This document shows positions 20,596 to 29,015 of a stretch of 64,000 nt of DNA, piece by piece. Where the stretch lies: NCBI RefSeq assembly GCF_007827045.1, contig NZ_RPFW01000008.1, positions 186,001 to 250,000 of the forward strand, given 5' to 3'. This DNA is from Trebonia kvetii (GTDB taxonomy: Bacteria > Actinomycetota > Actinomycetes > Streptosporangiales > Streptosporangiaceae). Positions within the stretch are counted from its first letter, which is position 1, and each line of letters begins with the position of its first letter. A program made the translations under genes and the position numbers. The notes below the pieces were generated by a model. That model was not told where the DNA came from, ran no database searches, and was given only the letters and a program-made list of their open reading frames with translations.

Positions 20596-23070
20596 GTGGG
20601 CGAAGCGTTCGGGACGGGCGGTGAGAACCTGCCGAGGCTCGCCGCGATCGTCGAACGCCAGCGGCGCGAGCTCGCCGCGCTCCGTGCCGAAGGGAGCGTC
20701 GCCGACGTCGTGGCGATGGCCAGGGGCGCGCTCATGGAGCGGTACCAGTGGACGGTGGGCCAGGCGGCGCGGCAGCTCGCCGATATGGCCGCCGCGGCGG
20801 GGCTGCCCGAGCCGGAGATGGCGGCCGCGGTCCTCAGCCAGGAGCCGCCGCCTCGCCTCGACATGCCAAGCGAGGACGACGCGGGTGAGGAACACGGCCA
20901 GGGCGGGCGAGAGCTTGCCGATCCGACGCCGGGGGAGTGGCTGGCGGCCGGAATGGCACTCGGCCCGGCCGACGACGTGGTGGCCATCGCCGCCGCCGAG
21001 CGCGCGAGGGATGGCGCGGAGCTTGTCGGGGTGCTCGCGGCGCAGCTGCGGGCGCGGTTCGGCGCGTCGGCCGTCGCCGTGTGGCTGCTCGACGCCGACG
21101 GCGCGCTCGAACTGCTCGGCCAGGACGGGCTCGGCGGCACCGAATCGAGCCGCTGGCGGCGGCTGCCGCCCCAGTTCGACTGCCTCGAGCAGCGGGTGAT
21201 CGCCAGCGGGGCGGACCAGTGGCTGCCGGCCGGCCTCGCGGCGGGCGACCCGCTGCCGGCGGCCGCGCCGTGGGGCAGAGGCGCGGCCCGCGCCACGCTC
21301 GCGCTCCCCGACCGCTCCGGCATGCTGCTCGGCGTGGTGGAGGCGTGGTGGCCGACGCCGCGGTTGGCGTTCGACGTCAGCATCAGGACCGGGGCCGCGT
21401 CGGTGCTCGCCGGCTTCGCTGATGTGCTCGCGCTGCGGCTGGCTTACGGCCCGGTGGGCTCCACCGCGCCGTCGCCCGCGGTGTTCCTCGGCCTTGACCA
21501 GATTTCCGAGTCGGCGCTCGTCGTCAGGCCGCTGCGCGACTCAAGCGGTACGGTGACCGACTTCCGCGTGGTGCACATCAGCCCTGGCTACGTGGATCCG
21601 GCGGGCCGCACGGCGGCCGCCCTCGCCGGCCTGACCCTGCTTGAGGCATACCCGGCGTCGGTGGCGGGCGACGGCCTGTTCGCGATGGCCGAGCGCGTGC
21701 TGCGCAGCGGACGCGCAGAGCACGTATCAGGAGTGGTCGCCGCCGCGCTCACCGGCGACAGCGACGCCGTCCACGTCGCGGGGCTGCACGCGGTGCCGTT
21801 CTTCGCGGGGGTCCTGCTCGCCTGGCGCGCGGCGGGTGAGGCGGAACGCCACGCCGGCCTGCTCGGACAGGCGCAGCGCCTGGCCCGCATCGGCGGCTGG
21901 GAGGAGGACCTCGCGACGGGAGCGGTCCGCTGGACGCAGTCCACCTACGCCCTGTTCGGGCTCGATCCCGAGCACGCGGTGCCGATTCCGACCGCCAGCC
22001 TGCACAGTTTCGTGATCGCCGCGGACCGTGCGCCTGTTCGCAGGTTCCGCCAGATGCTGCTTGACCGGCGCGAACCCGCCGTCGCGGTGTTCCGCATCGT
22101 CCGCCCTGGCGATGAGGCCGTCAGGCAGATCCGCATCTTCGCCGAGCCGTTGCTCGCCGGTGACGACGTGGTGGGGCTGCGCGGCGCGTTCCAGGACGTC
22201 TCCGAGCACTACCACACCCAGGTGGCGCTCGCCGCGACCCAGGATCAGCTCGCCGACAGCGAGCAGCGCGCCGAACAGGAACAGCAGCTCGCACTCCGAC
22301 TGCAGCGTGCGATCATGCCGGAGGACGATTCCCCGGTGGAGACCGCGGGCGTGGACGTCGCGGTGCGCTACCGGCCGGCCGAGCAGGGGCGACTCGTCGC
22401 GGGAGACTGGTACGACGCGCTATTGCTTCCCGGCGGCCATCCCCCCGGCGGACGGGCCCCCGCAACCTCCGAGGGGTCGCGCGATGGACGCGGCGGAGAG
22501 GCGCAGGCGCACGGGGCAGGCCCGGAACTGCTGCTCGTGGTCGGCGACATCACCGGGCACGGCATCGACGCGGTCACCGGCATGATCGCCGCGCGCAACG
22601 CGCTGCGTGGCCTGGCGGCGACCGGCGCGGGCCCCGCCGAACTGCTCAGGCACCTCAACTACGCGGCCTGTCACCTCACCGAGGGCATCGCGGGGACCGT
22701 GATCTGCGGTCGCTACGATCCCGAGACGCGGGTGCTGCGCTGGGCCAGGGCGGGCCACCTGCCGCCGGTCCTGGTCAGGGACGGCGCGGCCGAGATGCTT
22801 CCGCTGCCTGGGGGCGTCCTGCTCGGCCTCGACCCGGACGCCGAATACGAAGAGGCCACCCTTGACATGTACAGCGGCGACGCCCTTCTCCTGTTCACCG
22901 ACGGCCTGATCGAGCGCCGCGCCGACTCAATCAGCGACGCCCTGCGCGAATTCACCGCCGCCGCCGTCCCCGCGGGCCCCGACGCCTCCTCCCACGCCGA
23001 CCGGGTCCTGCGCGGTGCGATCTCCGACACCGGCGACGACGCCTGCCTGGTAGCCATCCGCATCCTCTAA
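20596..23070 (+). CDS. ANTAR-like/GAF/PAS/PP2C phosphatase
   Basis: 824-aa soluble signalling phosphatase. I start it at GTG 20596, where GGGAGG lies 7 nt upstream; the frame is open back to 20551 without a ribosome site. The N-terminus (about 25-75, VVAMARGALMERYQWTVGQAARQLADMA) looks like an ANTAR helix bundle, unusual in front of a phosphatase. A GAF domain follows (about 125-290), then PAS-like domains (about 300-560), then a PP2C domain (about 575-824). The PP2C motifs are GDWYDALLL, VVGDITGHGIDAVTGM, ARAGHLPP, LLFTDGLIERR and GDDACLVAIRIL. A Gly/Ala-rich insert of about 30 residues interrupts the PP2C domain after its first motif. It likely targets STAS antagonists together with the phosphatase at 13578. 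Confidence 0.88.
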   Translation: MGEAFGTGGENLPRLAAIVERQRRELAALRAEGSVADVVAMARGALMERYQWTVGQAARQLADMAAAAGLPEPEMAAAVLSQEPPPRLDMPSEDDAGEEHGQGGRELADPTPGEWLAAGMALGPADDVVAIAAAERARDGAELVGVLAAQLRARFGASAVAVWLLDADGALELLGQDGLGGTESSRWRRLPPQFDCLEQRVIASGADQWLPAGLAAGDPLPAAAPWGRGAARATLALPDRSGMLLGVVEAWWPTPRLAFDVSIRTGAASVLAGFADVLALRLAYGPVGSTAPSPAVFLGLDQISESALVVRPLRDSSGTVTDFRVVHISPGYVDPAGRTAAALAGLTLLEAYPASVAGDGLFAMAERVLRSGRAEHVSGVVAAALTGDSDAVHVAGLHAVPFFAGVLLAWRAAGEAERHAGLLGQAQRLARIGGWEEDLATGAVRWTQSTYALFGLDPEHAVPIPTASLHSFVIAADRAPVRRFRQMLLDRREPAVAVFRIVRPGDEAVRQIRIFAEPLLAGDDVVGLRGAFQDVSEHYHTQVALAATQDQLADSEQRAEQEQQLALRLQRAIMPEDDSPVETAGVDVAVRYRPAEQGRLVAGDWYDALLLPGGHPPGGRAPATSEGSRDGRGGEAQAHGAGPELLLVVGDITGHGIDAVTGMIAARNALRGLAATGAGPAELLRHLNYAACHLTEGIAGTVICGRYDPETRVLRWARAGHLPPVLVRDGAAEMLPLPGGVLLGLDPDAEYEEATLDMYSGDALLLFTDGLIERRADSISDALREFTAAAVPAGPDASSHADRVLRGAISDTGDDACLVAIRIL

Positions 23071-23499
23071 TCCACCCGCCCCCATCCCGCCCTCCGCGCC
23101 CCACCCCATCCCGCCCTCCGCGCTCCGCGCCTGGCGCCCCCGCACCCTTCACGCGCGACCTCGGCCCGTCGCCACGCACCACCTCGGCCCGTCGCCACGC
23201 GCTGCGATAACAGCAAGAAGCCTTCCTGGTCCGACTGCTCGGTGCCTCTGCGACCCGCCGCCCCGCCCGCCAGCACACGGGTACCCGCGTCCAGCGCCCA
23301 TTGCTGATAACAGCTAGAAGCCGTCAAGCGGGCACAATCCCGGCGAGAAACCATCGCCGATCATGGAAATTGGTTCTCCTGATGGAAACAAAACCCCCGA
23401 TTCGGGGGAAAAGTTTCCATCGTAATCCGAATTTCCATAATCATGTTCGAGTAACCGAGGCCGACGTGACCGCCGGGATCCGTGTGGTGATCGGGACGC
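23071..23499. other. Repeat-rich intergenic region, no gene
   Basis: Contains direct repeats: a 19-bp unit at 23081-23099 and 23105-23123; another 19-bp unit at 23159-23177 and 23182-23200; and an ATAACAGC(A/T)AGAAGCC motif at about 23207-23222 and 23307-23322. It also holds the nested palindrome listed separately. It is AT-richer after 23350. Confidence 0.7.
23363..23438. terminator. Nested palindrome, probable bidirectional terminator
   Basis: The core CCCCCG/CGGGGG (23394-23399 with 23403-23408, ATT loop) is flanked by AAAA on both sides. Next come 9-nt arms GATGGAAAC/GTTTCCATC (23381-23389 with 23413-23421), and outside these ATGGAAATT/AATTTCCAT (23363-23371 with 23430-23438). It lies between two genes that converge. 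Confidence 0.65.
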
Positions 23500-24534
23500 C
23501 TACCGCTGCCAGGCGGCCAGCTCCGCTGCCTGGTCGAGCAGCCAGCAGGCCGCAGGTCCCTCCTCGCGCGGTCGCGCGGCGGGCTCGGCGGCGATTCCGC
23601 GACGGAACCAGTCAAGGGTCTCGGCCAGGCCTTCATCGAGCGGCACCCGGGGCTCGAAACCGAGCGTCAGCTGCGCGAACGTGACGTCGGGCTTCCTGGT
23701 CGCCGGCTCGTCTGGCGGCAGCGGAACGGAACGGATGTCCGACGACGACCCGGTGAGCGCGATGATCCTGCTGGCGATCTCGCCGAGGGTGATGTCGCGC
23801 GGACTGCCGATATTGAGGGGTCCGCCGATGTCGCTGTCGGCGAGCAGCAGCAGGCCGCGCACCGTGTCGTCGGCGTGGCAGAGCGAGGTGACCAGATCGG
23901 CGCCGCCGATCAGGGTGACCGGTTCGCCGCGCAGCGCCTGGGACGCGAGGGTGACGAGCATCCGTCCATCGTCCGGCCGCATACCGGAACCGTAGCTGTT
24001 GAAGACCCGCGCGATCGCTGTGCTCGCGACGCCCTCGCGCTGGTATGCCGAGGTGAGCGTCTCCGCGTACCTGGTGGCCTCGTCGAACGCGTTGCGCGGC
24101 CCGGCAGCGTCGAGCGGGCCGGGAGAGTCGCCCGGCGACGCGCTGACCCACGGGTCGCCATGCGTCTCCGTCGCCGAGGCCAGCACGAACCGCGCACCCT
24201 TGCGCGCGGCGAGGACGAGCGCGTTGCGGGTGCCCACGCTGCCGCGGTCGAGTGCCTCGAGCGGGTAGCGCGGGTAATCGGCGGCCGCCGCGGGTGAGCG
24301 TAGATGAACCACGAGGTCCACCTCGCCTGGCACGTCGAATGGCTCGGTCACGGCGGTGAGCCGGAACTCGAGCCTGGGGCCGCCGCGCGGTACCGCGATT
24401 CCGGTCGGGCCTTCGGTCACCAGGCCGGCCATGCAGACGACATCGGTCTCCCGCTCGAGCAGGTGCTGGCAGAGCCGCCGACTCAGGAAGCCCGTGCCGC
24501 CAGTGACCACTGCTCGCCGGAACCTGCCGCTCAT
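23500..24534 (-). CDS. NAD-dependent epimerase/dehydratase-like protein, altered active site
   Basis: 344-aa extended-SDR protein closest in layout to UDP-glucuronate decarboxylase. It has an N-terminal Rossmann nucleotide loop (VTGGTGFLSRRL, about residues 10-21), VDLVVHLRSPA, the SATETHGDP strand that carries the catalytic Ser/Thr, and FNSYGSGMRPDDGRM. Where the family has the catalytic YxxxK (usually YDEGKR) this protein has FDEATR, so both the Tyr and the Lys are gone. Either the enzyme is inactive and used as a binding protein or partner, or it uses other chemistry. The ribosome site GAGGAGGAG lies just before the ATG. A SigB-type promoter stands about 290 nt upstream, leaving a long repeat-rich leader. 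Confidence 0.82.
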   Translation of the reverse strand: MSGRFRRAVVTGGTGFLSRRLCQHLLERETDVVCMAGLVTEGPTGIAVPRGGPRLEFRLTAVTEPFDVPGEVDLVVHLRSPAAAADYPRYPLEALDRGSVGTRNALVLAARKGARFVLASATETHGDPWVSASPGDSPGPLDAAGPRNAFDEATRYAETLTSAYQREGVASTAIARVFNSYGSGMRPDDGRMLVTLASQALRGEPVTLIGGADLVTSLCHADDTVRGLLLLADSDIGGPLNIGSPRDITLGEIASRIIALTGSSSDIRSVPLPPDEPATRKPDVTFAQLTLGFEPRVPLDEGLAETLDWFRRGIAAEPAARPREEGPAACWLLDQAAELAAWQR

Positions 24535-24815
24535 CTGTGCTCCTCCTCGTCTGCCCCGCCGCCTCGGTCCCGCCGGCTCGGTCCCGCCGGCTCCGCCCTG
24601 CGGTCTCTTCCCTGCCGGTTCTGCCCAGCGGTCTCTGCCCGCGACAGCTCTGCCCGCGACAGCGACTCCGCGTCACAGGCCGAAGCGGAAGCACCGAGCA
24701 TAAGGGGAACCAGAGGGATGACCCCGCACTCGATGCTCGCCCCCGCGCGACGCTGCCCGCCAGCCCCGCGCTGGCGTGGGATGGCAGCGTCGTCCGCCGG
24801 GCTCTGTGATCACGG
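24535..24815 (-). other. Long repeat-rich leader of the epimerase-like gene
   Basis: Between the SigB-type promoter and the epimerase start. It contains CTCGGTCCCGCCGG twice (about 24565-24592) and TCTGCCCGCGACAGC twice (about 24634-24663). A 56-codon frame from ATG 24701 ends in a TGA overlapping the epimerase ATG, but it has no ribosome site and is made of the repeats. Confidence 0.5.
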
Positions 24816-24824
24816 GGGCGCGGC

Positions 24825-24848
24825 TACCCGAGGAAAATCCCCCCAAAC
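24825..24848 (-). promoter_or_regulatory. SigB-type promoter upstream of the epimerase-like gene
   Basis: Reading leftward: GTTT (24845-24848), 15-nt spacer, GGGTA (24825-24829, GGGTAG). Confidence 0.62.
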
Positions 24849-24882
24849 AGGAATTTCCCGGCAGAAGTTGATTCCCGTAGCG

Positions 24883-25635
24883 TCAGGCCAGCAGGTGACG
24901 CGCGAAGAACCGCTCGGAGTCCTCGATCTCGAACTCGGGCGTGGCCCCGTGACCGCCGGGGTTGACGTGCAGCGTCTTCTCCGCCGAGCCGATGGCGTCG
25001 AACAACGCGAGACCGTAATCCCGCGGCACGATCACGTCGTCCCACTGCAGCAGGACCTGGACGGGGACCGTGATCCGCGCGGCGTGGGCGGCCAGTGTCT
25101 CGTGGCCCATCAGGCCGAGGACGGCCGCCCCGATCCGCGGCTCGGCCGCGACGAGCGGCACCCCGATCGAGCTGCCGAGCGACACGCCGAAGTAGCCGAG
25201 CGGGCCCGAGCCGATCCAGTCAAGCGCGGTGAGTGCGTCGATGGTGGCCTGCCACTCGGGAACCGCGAGGTCCGCGATGACCGCACCGCGGCGCGCGTAT
25301 ACGTCAAGCAGCGGTTTGCCCGCCGCCGTCAACTCCTCGATCTCGGCGTTGAACGGTTCGTACGAGACGGGGACCTGTCTGCCGCCCCATCCGGGCGCGT
25401 CGATGGCGGCCACCGCGACGCCAAGACGGGTCACGTAACGGCGGGCGCGGGCGGTGACCGCCGGTGCCGTCTTGTGCGCGCCGCCCCCGTGGCCTATCAG
25501 CACCAGCGGCCGCGGCCCGGCCGCCCCGGCCGCCGCCCACACCACCCCGGGCACGTCCCCGACGGTAAACAGCCGCTCCGTCACGCCCTCGGAGGTCGTC
25601 TCCTCGCCGAACCGCATCGCCGTGCCTGACCGCAT
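24883..25635 (-). CDS. Alpha/beta hydrolase, dienelactone-hydrolase-like
   Basis: 250-aa cytoplasmic serine hydrolase. The start is set at ATG 25635, where GGGAGG lies 8 nt upstream; the longer frame to 25794 adds an Arg-rich stretch that does not look coding. Motifs are the oxyanion strand LVLIGHGGG, nucleophile elbow GVSLGSS (Ser), an acid in LLQWDDVIVP, and catalytic His in NPGGHGATP. The substrate is unknown; esterase or peptidase-like activity on small molecules is most likely. It is transcribed divergently from araA. The LacI-type operator at 25808 lies between them, so it may share that regulation; an acyl- or feruloyl-arabinoside esterase role would fit but is only inference. Confidence 0.82.
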   Translation of the reverse strand: MRSGTAMRFGEETTSEGVTERLFTVGDVPGVVWAAAGAAGPRPLVLIGHGGGAHKTAPAVTARARRYVTRLGVAVAAIDAPGWGGRQVPVSYEPFNAEIEELTAAGKPLLDVYARRGAVIADLAVPEWQATIDALTALDWIGSGPLGYFGVSLGSSIGVPLVAAEPRIGAAVLGLMGHETLAAHAARITVPVQVLLQWDDVIVPRDYGLALFDAIGSAEKTLHVNPGGHGATPEFEIEDSERFFARHLLA

Positions 25636-25807
25636 TGCCGCCGCCTCCCGGGGTCGTCCGTCCGTCGCTCCCAACCTCCCCCACTCCTGTTCCTGCCGCA
25701 ACCGCCCAATCCGCGCCGCTGCCGCTAGCCGCATCCTCGGAACCGCCGATCCGCGTCCCCGCCACGACCGCAACCGCCGCACCAACCGCCGCACCCGTAT
25801 CCATCAG

Positions 25808-25821
25808 TCGAATCGGTTCGA
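25808..25821. promoter_or_regulatory. LacI-type operator 1
   Basis: TCGAATCGGTTCGA: perfect TCGAA/TTCGA arms with a 4-nt centre. Confidence 0.72.
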
Positions 25822-25915
25822 ATTTACACGCTACGCCTATTGACGCCCCCGAACGTGGCGGAGTACCTTCTGGCCATGCGCCTCTCCGACCTCCGGGAGT
25901 GGCAACTCATTCCGA

Positions 25916-25933
25916 TGTCGAACCGCTTCGACA
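25916..25933. promoter_or_regulatory. LacI-type operator 2, before araA
   Basis: TGTCGAACCGCTTCGACA: 7-nt arms, one mismatch to the perfect palindrome at 28803. A further A/T pair extends it to 20 nt. Confidence 0.8.
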
Positions 25934-25975
25934 TGCAAACAACGGAACGACGACCAGGGGAAGGACCAGCCGCTG

Positions 25976-27490
25976 ATGTCCGCAGCCAACTCCCTCGGCG
26001 ACCGCGAGGTCTGGTTCCTGACCGGGAGCCAGCATCTGTACGGCGAGGAGACGCTCCGTCTGGTGGCGGCTCAGTCCAGCCAGATCGCCGCCACCCTGCA
26101 TGCCGCGCACGACGTCCCGGTGCGGGTCGTGCACAAGCCGGTGCTCACCGACCCGGAGTCGATCCGCCGGGTGATGCTCGAGGCCAGCGCCGACGACACG
26201 GTGATCGGCCTGATCGCGTGGATGCACACGTTCAGCCCGGCCAAGATGTGGATCGCCGGCCTGAACGCGCTCGGCAAGCCGCTGCTGCACCTGCACACGC
26301 AGGCCAACGTGGAGCTGCCGTGGGCGGACATTGACTTCGCCTTCATGAACCTGAACCAGGCGGCGCACGGCGACCGGGAATTCGGCTACATCCTGGCCAG
26401 GCTCGGGGTGCGGCACAAGACCGTCGTGGGCCACGTGTCGGACCCGCGTGTCACCAGTGCGGTCGGCACCTGGGCCAGGGCGGCGGCCGGCTGGGCCGCG
26501 ACCCGGTCGTTGAAGCTGGCCAGGTTCGGCGACAACATGCGCTACGTCGCGGTGACCGAAGGCGACAAGACCGAGGCGGAAGCCGTCTTCGGCGTCCAGG
26601 TCAACAGCTGGAGCGTCAACGACCTGGTGGCGGCCGTCGATAATGCCAGCGATGCCGACGTGGACGCGCTCGTCGCGGAGTACGAGGACGCCTACGATGT
26701 CGCCGGGGAGTTGCGCGGGGACGGTGCACGGCACAAGTCGCTCAGAGAGGGCGCGGCGATCGAGCTGGGCCTGCGCTCGTTCCTTGAGCGGGGCGGGTTT
26801 GGCGCGTTCACCACCAGCTTCGAGGACCTGGGCGGGTTGCGCCAGTTGCCGGGGCTCGCGGTGCAGCGGCTGATGGCCGATGGCTACGGGTTCGGCGCCG
26901 AGGGCGACTGGAAGACCGCCATCCTGGTCCGTGCCGCCAAGGTGATGGGCGCGGGGCTGCCGGGCGGCGCGTCGCTGATGGAGGACTACACCTACGACCT
27001 GACGCCGGGGCAGGAGCGGATACTCGGCGCGCACATGCTCGAGGTTTGCCCCACCCTCACGACCGCGCGGCCGCGCCTTGAGGTTCACCCGCTGGGCATC
27101 GGCGGCCGCGACGACCCGGTGCGCCTTGTCTTCACCGCCGACCCGGGCCCCGGAGTCGTCGCAGCCCTGTCCGACGTAAGAGACAGGTTCCGCATCGTCG
27201 CCAACACGGTCCAGGTCGTGGAACCGACGGCGCCGTTGCCGAACCTGCCGGTAGGGCGCGCGGTATGGAAACCCGCACCCGACTTCCGCACCTCCGCCGC
27301 CGCCTGGCTGACCGCCGGCGCCGCCCACCACACCGTGATGTCCACCGCTATCGGCATCGAGGCATTCGAAGACTACGCGCGCATGGCAGGCACCGAACTG
27401 CTCATCATCGACGACACGACAACCCTGCGCGACGTGGAGCAACGGATCACATCCAACGCCGCCTACTACCGCCTCGCCCGCGGCATCTAA
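25976..27490 (+). CDS. araA: L-arabinose isomerase
   Basis: Converts L-arabinose to L-ribulose, the first cytoplasmic step of the isomerase route; the enzyme needs Mn2+. 504 aa, normal length. Recognisable family segments are [13 protein letters not shown], the [10 protein letters not shown] and HLHTQ regions, and [16 protein letters not shown]. The metal-binding Glu/His positions lie around [16 protein letters not shown] (Glu), GAHMLEVCP (His) and the later GAAHHTVMS (His). GGGGAAGGA lies about 10 nt before the ATG. The kinase (araB) and epimerase (araD) are not in this window, so the rest of the route must be elsewhere. Two LacI-type operators precede the gene, and the regulator gene follows it. 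Confidence 0.97.
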   Translation: MSAANSLGDREVWFLTGSQHLYGEETLRLVAAQSSQIAATLHAAHDVPVRVVHKPVLTDPESIRRVMLEASADDTVIGLIAWMHTFSPAKMWIAGLNALGKPLLHLHTQANVELPWADIDFAFMNLNQAAHGDREFGYILARLGVRHKTVVGHVSDPRVTSAVGTWARAAAGWAATRSLKLARFGDNMRYVAVTEGDKTEAEAVFGVQVNSWSVNDLVAAVDNASDADVDALVAEYEDAYDVAGELRGDGARHKSLREGAAIELGLRSFLERGGFGAFTTSFEDLGGLRQLPGLAVQRLMADGYGFGAEGDWKTAILVRAAKVMGAGLPGGASLMEDYTYDLTPGQERILGAHMLEVCPTLTTARPRLEVHPLGIGGRDDPVRLVFTADPGPGVVAALSDVRDRFRIVANTVQVVEPTAPLPNLPVGRAVWKPAPDFRTSAAAWLTAGAAHHTVMSTAIGIEAFEDYARMAGTELLIIDDTTTLRDVEQRITSNAAYYRLARGI

Positions 27491-27556
27491 CCCCGCGGCA
27501 TCTAACAGAGCATCCCAACAGCGCACCCGACAAGTACTCAACGAGTAGTAAAGCAA

Positions 27557-27570
27557 TCGAATCGGTTGTA
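27557..27570. promoter_or_regulatory. Degenerate LacI-type operator 3
   Basis: TCGAATCGGTTGTA: one intact arm and a decayed second arm, about 190 nt before the regulator start. Confidence 0.45.
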
Positions 27571-27724
27571 CTGCGCACAAGTGCGCCATGGCATCAACCG
27601 GCCCAAGCAGCACCCTCATCAACAGGCGAAGAACAAGAGAACCCCTTGCCAGAGGCCATTTCGCGGCGCACGGCAGGCAGCGAAACGGGGTTCTTGTGCG
27701 GGTGACCGCAGCCTATTACCATGG

Positions 27725-27738
27725 TCGAAACGGTTCGA
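27725..27738. promoter_or_regulatory. LacI-type operator 4, regulator autoregulation
   Basis: TCGAAACGGTTCGA ends 16 nt before the GTG start of the regulator and abuts its ribosome site, so binding would repress the regulator's own gene. Confidence 0.7.
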
Positions 27739-27754
27739 AAGGGACAGGATTCCA

Positions 27755-28756
27755 GTGGCGACGATCGAGGACGTGGCGCGTCGCGCGGGCGTTGCGCGCA
27801 GCACGGTCTCCTATGCGCTCTCCGGTAAGCGAAGCATCTCACGGGAAACCCGCGAGCGGATCGAAGCCGCCATCACGGAGCTGGGATTCACGCCGAACGC
27901 GGGGGCGCGAGCCCTCGCCACCTCGCAGACGATGGTCATCGGGCTGTTCGTGCAGTTCTTCGAGGACGAGTTCTCGCCCGCGATGCTGCAGTACGTGCTG
28001 CCGATCTCGGACGCCGCCCGTGAGGCCGGTTACGACATCCTCATGGTGACCGAGTCGGACGGCGCGCACGCGGTCCAGCGCATCTCCAGTTCGGGGATGG
28101 TGGACGGCGTGATGCTGCTCAACGTCGCCTACGAGGACACCCGGCTGCCTGTCATGCACAAGATGCGCCAGCCGGGCGCCATGGTCGGCCTGCCGCGCGA
28201 CCCGGACGGGTTCGACGTGTTCGACCTCGACTTCCCCGAGTCGGGCCGGATCCTCGTCGACCACCTGGCCGAGCGCGGTCACCGGGAGATCATCCTGATC
28301 ACGCCGCGCGGCGACGTCTACGAACGCGGCGGCGCCTACGCGTGGCGGTTCAGGGACGCCGCGCTCGAGCGGGCGGCGAGCTACGGCATCCGGGTCAAGT
28401 CCTACTTCGGCGAGACCACCCAGCCCGCCATCAACCAGCAGCTCAACGAGATTCTCGACGCGAGGCAGGAGACCGCGATGATCGTGCACAACGATGCCGT
28501 GATCGCCGCACTGCCGTCCGTCTTGTACTCGCGGGGCATCAGGGTCCCCGACGACCTGTCGGTCGTCGGCGTTTTCTCAGAAGATTTCGGGAGGCTGTTC
28601 TCGCTGCCGTACACGGCGGTCGAAACGTCACCGAACAAGCTGGGCCGCCTCGCGGTCCAGGCCCTCGTGCAGCGGATGCTCAGCCCGGAGATCGCCACCG
28701 CGACAAGGGTGGAGCTCGTGCCGCCGCACATCACCGACCGGGGTAGCACCCGCTAA
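27755..28756 (+). CDS. LacI-family transcriptional regulator of the arabinoside cluster
   Basis: 333-aa repressor. It has an N-terminal LacI helix-turn-helix (MATIEDVARRAGVARSTVSYALSGKRSIS) with hinge RIEAAITELGFTPNAGARAL. A periplasmic-binding-protein-like effector domain occupies about residues 60-333 (VIGLFVQFF, GVMLLNV, RGHREIILI, GIRVPDDLSVVG). I start it at GTG 27755 after GGGACAGGA; the frame stays open upstream to 27566 but without a start signal. The gene stands between araA and the ABC importer and is flanked by TCGAA-N4-TTCGA palindromes, so L-arabinose or an arabino-oligosaccharide is the likely inducer. It is a LacI protein rather than an AraC- or GntR-type AraR, hence no gene symbol. 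Confidence 0.93.
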   Translation: MATIEDVARRAGVARSTVSYALSGKRSISRETRERIEAAITELGFTPNAGARALATSQTMVIGLFVQFFEDEFSPAMLQYVLPISDAAREAGYDILMVTESDGAHAVQRISSSGMVDGVMLLNVAYEDTRLPVMHKMRQPGAMVGLPRDPDGFDVFDLDFPESGRILVDHLAERGHREIILITPRGDVYERGGAYAWRFRDAALERAASYGIRVKSYFGETTQPAINQQLNEILDARQETAMIVHNDAVIAALPSVLYSRGIRVPDDLSVVGVFSEDFGRLFSLPYTAVETSPNKLGRLAVQALVQRMLSPEIATATRVELVPPHITDRGSTR

Positions 28757-28802
28757 CCAGCACCGCACGGCGAACAATCCGGAGGCCGGACGTCTCCTCG
28801 AC

Positions 28803-28820
28803 TGTCGAACCGGTTCGACA
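28803..28820. promoter_or_regulatory. LacI-type operator 5, perfect palindrome
   Basis: TGTCGAACCGGTTCGACA, a perfect 18-bp palindrome about 195 nt before the binding-protein gene. The best site of the set. Confidence 0.85.
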
Positions 28821-29015
28821 ACCCAGAGAGACGCCGCACACCGGTATGCGAACCAGGCGAAAAACTCAATAAGCCACTAATAACATCAGCACCACCAATA
28901 ACGGCAGCACCACAAATCAGCACGACAAGCACGACAAGCACGACAAGCACCTGGAACCCCAAGACCCCCCGGCTTCCGCTGGCACCGGAAGCTGGTCATT
29001 CAGAGAGGAATGACC
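28821..29015 (+). other. Leader of the importer operon with 9-bp repeats
   Basis: AT-richer than its surroundings. Contains three tandem ACGACAAGC units (about 28922-28948) and imperfect CACCA-TAAC repeats at about 28870-28915. No gene. Confidence 0.55.

Larger units (their letters stand above)
25636..25975. promoter_or_regulatory. Divergent control region of the hydrolase and araA
   Basis: About 340 nt. It contains two LacI-type operators (25808-25821 and 25916-25933). The second lies about 40 nt before the araA start, a position suited to blocking transcription. No other gene seen. Confidence 0.6.

Noticed and set aside
24531-24701. 56-codon minus-strand frame ending in ATGA overlap with the epimerase-like start
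   Set aside because: No ribosome site, and the sequence is made of short direct repeats with an Arg/Gly-rich translation. The overlap is probably chance.
28922-28948. Possible CRISPR-like or iteron repeats
   Set aside because: Only three contiguous 9-bp units without spacers in an operon leader. Nothing like a CRISPR array or replication origin.
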